A model generated the notes under the pieces. It ran no database searches. It was not told the origin of the DNA and saw only the letters and a list, made by a program, of their open reading frames with translations. A stretch of DNA of 64,000 nucleotides, from positions 118,187-182,186 of the forward strand of contig CATXDC010000004.1 of the NCBI GenBank assembly GCA_958366985.1, given 5' to 3'. Below, in pieces: positions 59,205-64,000 of the stretch (positions are counted from its first letter, which is position 1; each line of letters begins with the position of its first letter). Made by a program: the position numbers and the translations under genes. The DNA is from an uncultured Oscillospiraceae bacterium. GTDB taxonomy: Bacteria > Bacillota > Clostridia > Oscillospirales > Acutalibacteraceae.

Positions 59205-60026
59205 TTATTCAGCCGCTGCGGTGCTCGTCTCGGATGAAGCAGCTGTATCAGAAGGCTCTGAGAAGGGCTCGGAATAAGTTTCAGAAGGCTCTTCTGCTTG
59301 TGTGGTATCGGGAGGAGTTGTTGTAGTTGGAGCTGATTCTGTTTCCGGCGCATTGGTAGATCTGATTGCGCTTACGTAATATCCGTCAGCACTTTCACGA
59401 AGTACGACGGTTACATATTTATCAGGCTCCGGTTCAACCATATCGCCGTTTTCTGCCTGTGCCCACTGGCTGCTGCCAAGGTAACCTACAAGCAGTTCAA
59501 CTGTATTTCCTTTCTTTGAAATCTCAAATACTCGGGGAGTGTAAATAGGCTCAACACCGGTAATAGGCACAATATAAACCTGCTTTGCGCTGTCATAGCT
59601 GAATTCATAGCCAAGACCTGTTACGCTTCTGTGCTCCGGCTTTGCCTCAGGTCCGAAAAGCTTTGAGAAATACTTTTCAACGTCCGCCTGGGGAATGGAA
59701 AGATTTCCGTCATCGGTAGCGTAAACGGAAGTATCAAGATCACTTTTAAGAAGCGCCCAGATTGCAGCATTGATAAGCTGTTCCTGATTTCCCTTTGTAA
59801 CGTCGTCAAAGGGATCAGGGTCAAACATTATAACAGGTGTTATAAAAGACTCATACTCAGACTTTTTAGCAGACTGATCTGTAAGCTTTCCTACACCGAA
59901 AATTATACCGGCTATAACCGCTGCAAGACCTATAACCGCAAATATTATAACGACAATTCCAACGGGCATTGCCGCTTTGTTTCGCCTGTGTTTTCTTGCT
60001 GAAACAGTTTTCTTTGCTTTTTCCAT
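59205..60026 (-). CDS. Uncharacterised single-pass membrane protein with S/T/P/E-rich tail
   Basis: A 273-residue protein with a basic N-terminus (KKTVSARKHRRNKAA), one transmembrane helix (about 22-45, VGIVVIIFAVIGLAAVIAG), an outer alpha/beta domain (about 65-215) and a low-complexity tail rich in Ser, Thr, Glu and Pro (about 220-273) that could span the wall. An in-frame ATG seven codons earlier exists, but the ATG at 60026 has AGGAGC at proper distance. It follows proA by about 30 bases and may share its transcript. I do not recognise the family. Confidence 0.75.
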   Translation of the reverse strand: MEKAKKTVSARKHRRNKAAMPVGIVVIIFAVIGLAAVIAGIIFGVGKLTDQSAKKSEYESFITPVIMFDPDPFDDVTKGNQEQLINAAIWALLKSDLDTSVYATDDGNLSIPQADVEKYFSKLFGPEAKPEHRSVTGLGYEFSYDSAKQVYIVPITGVEPIYTPRVFEISKKGNTVELLVGYLGSSQWAQAENGDMVEPEPDKYVTVVLRESADGYYVSAIRSTNAPETESAPTTTTPPDTTQAEEPSETYSEPFSEPSDTAASSETSTAAAE

Positions 60027-60055
60027 AAATAGCTCCTGTTCTGCCATAAAGGCTG

Positions 60056-61300
60056 TCAGCGAATTTGTCCGCTGCCGCTGATTATATATTTCTGGCTTGT
60101 AAGCTCGCTTAAACCGAGAGGTCCTCTGGCATGAAGCTTCTGAGTGGAAATTCCGATTTCCGCACCGAAGCCGAATTCTCCGCCGTCGGTAAATCTCGTT
60201 GAAGCATTTACATATACTGCCGCAGAATCAACCTGCTGCTGGAACTTCATAGCCGAAGCAAAGTCGCAGGTTATAATGCTTTCACTGTGACCTGTGGAAT
60301 AGCAGTTGATATGCTCAATTGCCTCTTCCACGCTGTCAACGGTTTTCACTGAGATTATGTAGTCAAGGTATTCCTTGCCCCAATCCTCATCTGTTGCAGG
60401 GATAATACCCTCAACTGTAGCGGCTGCTCTTTCGTCGCCTCTTATTTCAACATTCTTTTCCCTGAGCTTTTCGCATACCAAGGGAAGCACTCTCTCGAGA
60501 GCGGCTGAATGTATAACAAGACTTTCGCAGGCATTGCACACAGAGGGACGTGATGTCTTTGCGTTAAAGACTATATCCGCCGCCATCTGAGCATCGGCTG
60601 TTTCATCAATATAGATGTGGCAGTTGCCAGCTCCTGTTTCAATTACAGGTACGCTGGAATTTTCAACAACGCTTTTAATGAGTCCGGCGCCGCCTCTTGG
60701 AATAAGCACATCTACATATCCGTTAAGCCTCATAAGCTCTTTTGCACTGTCTCTTGAGGTATCCTCTACAAAACAGATTACATCCTTGGGAAGTCCAGCT
60801 TTTTTTACTGCCTCACGCATTACGCCTGCAATGGCAAGGTTTGAGTTAATCGCCTCTTTGCCGCCTCGGAGAATAACCGCATTTCCGCTTTTAATGCACA
60901 GAGCGGCGGCATCTGCCGTAACATTGGGTCTTGCCTCATAAATAACCCCTATCACTCCAAGTGGAACGCTTATCTTTTCAATTCTTAGGCCGTTGGGTCT
61001 TGTAGTTCCTCCCACAGCTCTGCCGATAGGATCTGAAAGTGCGGCTATATCTTCCGCTCCCTTTGCCATTCCTTCTATTCTGCCGCTGTCAAGGCTAAGT
61101 CTGTCAATAAGTGAAGGGGTAAGTCCGTTTTCCTTTCCCTTTTCAACATCTATGCGATTTGCCTCTATTATTTTTTCTGAATTCTCTCTGAGAGCTTTGG
61201 CGATTTCATAAAGCGCTTTATTCCTTGTTTCTCCCGAGGAGCTTGCAAGAACGCTTTTAGCTTTCTTTGCTCTTTCGCCAAGTGCGGAAATATAGGACAT
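60056..61300 (-). CDS. proA: Glutamate-5-semialdehyde dehydrogenase (gamma-glutamyl phosphate reductase)
   Basis: The second step of proline synthesis: NADPH-dependent reduction of glutamyl-5-phosphate to glutamate semialdehyde. The 414-residue aldehyde-dehydrogenase-fold protein shows the catalytic cysteine in TSRPSVCNACESL, LIPRGGAGLIK and VIYEARPNVTADA. The ATG at 61300 has GGGAGGA; the frame continues upstream into proB without a ribosome site. It begins one base after the proB stop, the classic proBA order. proC is not in the window. Confidence 0.97.
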   Translation of the reverse strand: MSYISALGERAKKAKSVLASSSGETRNKALYEIAKALRENSEKIIEANRIDVEKGKENGLTPSLIDRLSLDSGRIEGMAKGAEDIAALSDPIGRAVGGTTRPNGLRIEKISVPLGVIGVIYEARPNVTADAAALCIKSGNAVILRGGKEAINSNLAIAGVMREAVKKAGLPKDVICFVEDTSRDSAKELMRLNGYVDVLIPRGGAGLIKSVVENSSVPVIETGAGNCHIYIDETADAQMAADIVFNAKTSRPSVCNACESLVIHSAALERVLPLVCEKLREKNVEIRGDERAAATVEGIIPATDEDWGKEYLDYIISVKTVDSVEEAIEHINCYSTGHSESIITCDFASAMKFQQQVDSAAVYVNASTRFTDGGEFGFGAEIGISTQKLHARGPLGLSELTSQKYIISGSGQIR

Positions 61301-61301
61301 T

Positions 61302-62090
61302 TTATTTCCTCCCTTTAAATATCGTTCCTGTCTGACGGCCCTCAATAAGTTTATATATATCCTGAGGGTGTGAACCGTTCATAACAACGGTATCTATACC
61401 GTGTTCGGCAGCTATCTGCGCAGCTTTAAGCTTTGTAACCATACCACCGGTTCCTCGCTTACTGCCTGCCCCTCCCGCAAGAGCTATTACCTTTTCGTCG
61501 ATTTCATCAACAACGGGGATAAGTCTTGCATCCGGGTCGGTATGCGGGTCGCTGCTGAAAAGTCCGTCAATGTCGCTTAAAATTATCAGTGCATCAGCAT
61601 CTACAAGAGCTGCAACTGTTGCAGAAAGACTGTCATTGTCTCCGTAAACAATCTCTTCTACTGCAACGCTGTCGTTCTCATTTACAATTGGCACAGCTCC
61701 GTATTCAAAAAGATGCTTGAATGTATTTGAAAGATTTTCTCTTCTTTCCTCGTCCTCAAAGTCGCTTCTCGTTACAAGAAGCTGAGCTATTGTGTGACCG
61801 TATTCACTGAAAAACTTATCGTACATGAACATCAGCTCACACTGTCCAACAGCCGCAGCAGCCTGTCTGCCGGGAGTATCATGTGGTCGCTCTTTAAGTC
61901 CCAGCTTACCGACTCCTACGCCGATAGCTCCGGAGGTTACAAGCACAACCTCTATTCCGGAATTTACAAGGTCTGAAAGAACGCTTGCAAGCTTTGCCAT
62001 TCTTCTGATGTTGGTTTTTCCTGTTTCATATGTAAGGGTGGAAGTACCAACCTTTACTACAATTCGTTTTAAATTCTTTAATACAGCCAT
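61302..62090 (-). CDS. proB: Glutamate 5-kinase
   Basis: The first, feedback-regulated step of proline synthesis. The 262-residue protein has only the amino-acid-kinase domain (VVKVGTSTLTYE, NENDSVAVEEIVYGDNDSL, ILSDIDGLFSSDPH, GTGGMVTKLKAAQIA); the C-terminal PUA domain of the 367-residue E. coli type is absent, a form common in Clostridia that may change proline feedback. Two ATG codons compete: 62102, and 62090 which has AGGA five bases before it and is preferred. Confidence 0.95.
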   Translation of the reverse strand: MAVLKNLKRIVVKVGTSTLTYETGKTNIRRMAKLASVLSDLVNSGIEVVLVTSGAIGVGVGKLGLKERPHDTPGRQAAAAVGQCELMFMYDKFFSEYGHTIAQLLVTRSDFEDEERRENLSNTFKHLFEYGAVPIVNENDSVAVEEIVYGDNDSLSATVAALVDADALIILSDIDGLFSSDPHTDPDARLIPVVDEIDEKVIALAGGAGSKRGTGGMVTKLKAAQIAAEHGIDTVVMNGSHPQDIYKLIEGRQTGTIFKGRK

Positions 62091-62137
62091 ACTCTTCCTC
62101 ATTATCCGGCGGAATCCTCCGCCTGATTTACCTTAAA

Positions 62138-62167
62138 ATTATACCACAAAACATTCCACATTGTATA
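62138..62167 (-). promoter_or_regulatory. Promoter of proBA
   Basis: On the minus strand TATACA (62167-62162), an 18-base spacer and TATAAT (62143-62138) with an extended TGG. A GC-rich hairpin (GGCGGA/TCCGCC, 62108-62123) lies in the leader just before the start codons and could affect translation. Confidence 0.6.
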
Positions 62168-62199
62168 GCGGAAAAAATAAATTTAAATAAAAGAATACA

Positions 62200-62225
62200 G
62201 CCCGCTGCAATCAAAAACAGCGGGC
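62200..62225 (-). terminator. Terminator of the HPr gene
   Basis: An 8-bp stem (62200-62207 with 62218-62225); the T-tract on the minus strand is weak and interrupted. Confidence 0.55.
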
Positions 62226-62256
62226 ATTATTCTTAAAAGTATTCTGTTAAAATAAA

Positions 62257-62520
62257 TTACTCAGCAAAACCTGACTCAACAAGCTTTACAAGAGCGTCCA
62301 CAGCCTCTTCCTCATCGGAACCGCCTGCGATAATGCGAATCTGTGTGCCGCCCATAATACCAAGTGAAAGCACACCGAGAAGACTCTTTGCGTTTACACG
62401 GCGCTCCTCTTTCTCAACCCAAATTGAAGACTTGAATTCATTTGCCTTCTGTATAAAAAAGGTAGCAGGACGAGCATGTAAACCAACCTTATTCTGAACA
62501 GTTACATCTTTTACGTACAT
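62257..62520 (-). CDS. ptsH: Phosphocarrier protein HPr
   Basis: An 87-residue HPr-type protein. NKVGLHARPATFFIQ contains the phosphorylatable His15 of the sugar phosphotransferase system, and AKSLLGVLSLGI has the regulatory Ser46 used by HPr kinase for carbon catabolite control; both sites are present, so this is not the Crh type. The preferred start is the ATG at 62520, ten bases from AGGAG. It stands alone with its own strong promoter; ptsI is not adjacent. The symbol is by family; a genome may hold other HPr-like copies. Confidence 0.92.
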   Translation of the reverse strand: MYVKDVTVQNKVGLHARPATFFIQKANEFKSSIWVEKEERRVNAKSLLGVLSLGIMGGTQIRIIAGGSDEEEAVDALVKLVESGFAE

Positions 62521-62574
62521 AGTCACATTACTCCTACAAAATAAATTTACTTTTAGTTTTTTTCGCTGTTACAT

Positions 62575-62602
62575 ATTATAGCACAAAACTCTATCTCGTC
62601 AA
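62575..62602 (-). promoter_or_regulatory. Promoter of the HPr gene
   Basis: On the minus strand TTGACG (62602-62597), a 16-base spacer and perfect TATAAT (62580-62575) with extended TGC. Confidence 0.8.
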
Positions 62603-62680
62603 TCAAAATCCGCCGACTTATTCCCGTTTTTCCAATAATTCGGCCTGTCTGCTAAACAAAACTACTTTAAATACGTTTGG

Positions 62681-62718
62681 TTTGTACATTTTGTCCATGA
62701 ATTTTTGTACACTTTGTT
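62681..62718. repeat. Two direct repeats with TGTACA cores upstream of the HPr promoter
   Basis: TTTGTACATTTTGT (62681-62694) and TTTGTACACTTTGT (62705-62718) differ at one base and are offset by 24 bases, about 80-115 bases upstream of the HPr -35 box. Each core is the palindrome TGTACA, a plausible site for a dimeric regulator. Confidence 0.55.
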
Positions 62719-62763
62719 TATATAAATTTGCGAAATTGGATGTATATTGACGTTTTACGCCGT

Positions 62764-63795
62764 TTAATTAGCTATTTTGTGGTGAACAGGTGTAACCTTT
62801 TCAGTCAAAACACCGAAGGAGTAACCCTTTGATTTGAAATATTCTATAATCTGAGGCAACGCCTGCGGAGTTGTAGACTTATTTCCGGCATCATGCATAA
62901 GTACAACTACCCTTTTGCTTCCGGGATTACTTGACTTTATGTTCGCTACAAGCTTCGATACAGGAACATTGTTTCCCGCTGCATCTCCGCTGTCGCAGTT
63001 CCAGTCAAAATACTCATATCCCATATTATGCATTCTGCGAGCGGCTGTACTTATTATTCCTGTGCAATACTTTCGGCTTACTGTATTGCTGCTGCCGCCG
63101 GGGAAACGGATTATTTTACTTTCAACGCCTGTCTGATCCTTGACTATCTTTGATATTTTGGCAAGGTCATTGAAATATGCACTTTCAGATGAATAAATAT
63201 TTTTATAGTCATGGGTAGCGGAATGAAGTCCGATTGCATGACCTCCATTTACAATATCTTTCATGTACTTATTGTAGCCTTTTCCGTCAATAACAAAAAA
63301 TGTTGCCTTTACCCCATACTGCTTTAAAACTTCAAGTACCTTGGGGGTATTTTTTGACGGGCCGTCATCGAAGGTGAGATATACGGTTTTATCAGAGGAA
63401 CCGCCGCTTTCCGGAACAATGGGCTGAGGGCTGGGAGTCGGCTTTGTTTCGTCACTTTTTTCGCCGCTTCCAGATGCACTCTCTTTTTTCTTTTTCATCT
63501 CTTTAAGGCTATGGTTTTCGCTTTCGAGCTCTTCCAGCTTCTTTTTATCTTCATTGTTTTCTTTTTCCAGCTCATTAAGTCTGCTCTCAAGCTCTTCTAT
63601 TTCCTGTTGATATTTTGCCTTATCTCCGCTTTCTTTCTCTTCCAGCTCCGACGCAGATTTATGTATTTTATTAAGCTCCTCATTAAGATTCGATTTATCT
63701 ATATAAAGCTTTACTCCAACTGCCGAAAGGACAAGTATTATAACAAGTCCTACTGCCGTCAGTCTGCGTAATTTTCTTGCGTAAATGGATTTCAT
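62764..63795 (-). CDS. Membrane-anchored polysaccharide deacetylase (CE4/NodB)
   Basis: A 343-residue exported enzyme expected to remove acetyl groups from peptidoglycan or another wall polymer. An N-terminal helix (about 13-32, AVGLVIILVLSAVGVKLYI) anchors it; a charged coiled coil (about 36-105) and a Ser/Pro linker follow; the NodB domain (about 135-335) has YLTFDDGPSKN (catalytic Asp and metal Asp), the metal histidines in HSATHDY, RFPGGSSN and VLMHDAGNKSTT. The ATG at 63795 has GGAGGGTGA. It stands alone upstream of the HPr gene. Confidence 0.93.
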   Translation of the reverse strand: MKSIYARKLRRLTAVGLVIILVLSAVGVKLYIDKSNLNEELNKIHKSASELEEKESGDKAKYQQEIEELESRLNELEKENNEDKKKLEELESENHSLKEMKKKKESASGSGEKSDETKPTPSPQPIVPESGGSSDKTVYLTFDDGPSKNTPKVLEVLKQYGVKATFFVIDGKGYNKYMKDIVNGGHAIGLHSATHDYKNIYSSESAYFNDLAKISKIVKDQTGVESKIIRFPGGSSNTVSRKYCTGIISTAARRMHNMGYEYFDWNCDSGDAAGNNVPVSKLVANIKSSNPGSKRVVVLMHDAGNKSTTPQALPQIIEYFKSKGYSFGVLTEKVTPVHHKIAN

Positions 63796-63948
63796 ACTGC
63801 ATCACCCTCCTAAAGGTTTTCTTTGCAATATTCTACCACTTTCGACAGGAAATTTGGGTTACAATATTGATACAATTTATTACAACAAGTTACAGTATTT
63901 TGCTTTCACAGCACGGAAATTTCTCACAGTGAAAATAGCACAGAAAAA

Positions 63949-63997
63949 GTCATGACCACCCCTAAGAGGGGTGGCATGACGAGCGGCCTATAAGGCC
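63949..63997. repeat. Nested hairpins at the right edge, IS200/IS605-end-like
   Basis: The first hairpin pairs GTCATG plus CCACCCCT (63949-63963) with AGGGGTGG plus CATGAC (63967-63980), one unpaired A at 63955 and a three-base loop. A second follows (GGCCT/AGGCC, 63984-63997). There is no T-run, so it is not a terminator. A bulged hairpin next to a second small stem resembles the ends recognised by single-strand transposases. Confidence 0.45.
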
Positions 63998-64000
63998 TTA

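Noticed and set aside
62108..62123. Attenuator or riboswitch in the proB leader
   Set aside because: Only a six-base-pair hairpin without alternative structure, leader peptide or T-box motif; kept as a note with the promoter.

Overview
The window reads as chromosome of a spore-forming, low-to-mid GC anaerobic Clostridia, most likely in the Oscillospiraceae/Ruminococcaceae area. The support is: sporulation genes (yqfC, yqfD, ylbJ, dpaA, dpaB), a full Rnf ion-pumping ferredoxin:NAD oxidoreductase, a GTP-type PEP carboxykinase, HPr with a regulatory serine, LuxS, several TTG/GTG starts behind strong Shine-Dalgarno sites, and Bacillota-type housekeeping neighbourhoods (ylxM-ffh-rpsP-khpA, era-yqzL-recO, yqfCD-phoH-ybeY-dgkA). 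The genus cannot be fixed from the sequence alone. No rRNA, tRNA, CRISPR array or complete mobile element was found.

Layout. 1-2860: two membrane proteins, a TetR regulator and a zinc alcohol dehydrogenase, tightly overlapped and closed by a terminator. 2863-9514 (minus): pckG, then a polA / LMW phosphatase / rimI / tsaD operon. 9626-12202: three tandem near-identical Nudix hydrolases followed by dusB. 12182-15376: a LysR regulator divergent from an acetyltransferase, an alpha/beta hydrolase and a cyclophilin-like lipoprotein, with a perfect inverted repeat between the divergent promoters. 15465-22906 (minus): MATE exporter, an intracellular GH95-like glycosidase, a Nat-type ABC exporter and an iron alcohol dehydrogenase. 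23023-30250: apbE, a NusG-II-like protein, a Gx transporter and rnfCDGEAB, i.e. the Rnf complex with its flavin-attaching enzyme; then degV. 31296-36028 (minus): a LysM/G5/M23 cell-wall peptidase and a rimM-trmD-phospholipase-luxS operon. 36156-39136 (plus): a self-contained four-gene island (RHH regulator, membrane protein, SPFH protein with five zinc ribbons, membrane protein with a zinc ribbon) sitting between khpA and rimM, where those genes are usually adjacent. 39160-50093 (minus): ylxM-ffh-rpsP-khpA, era-yqzL-recO-mutS2 and yqfC-yqfD-phoH-ybeY-dgkA. 50203-54963: ylbJ and two small genes, dpaAB for the spore solute dipicolinate, and murC. 55023-57366: an orphan protein and a GH18 lipoprotein. 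57382-59053: an ECF sigma / anti-sigma pair. 59205-62167: proB-proA and a membrane protein. 62200-64000: HPr, a polysaccharide deacetylase, and a strong nested hairpin at the right edge that resembles the end of an IS200/IS605-type element.

The best candidate for an under-described system is the SPFH/zinc-ribbon island at 36156-39136. Its parts resemble the membrane-anchor half of the Bacillus PspA-YdjGHI membrane-stress module, but there is no PspA beside it and it has its own ribbon-helix-helix regulator. The Nudix triplication, the non-canonical flavin site in RnfD, the cysteine-rich tail on RnfE, and a consensus promoter buried in a terminator loop upstream of ylxM-ffh are secondary points of interest.
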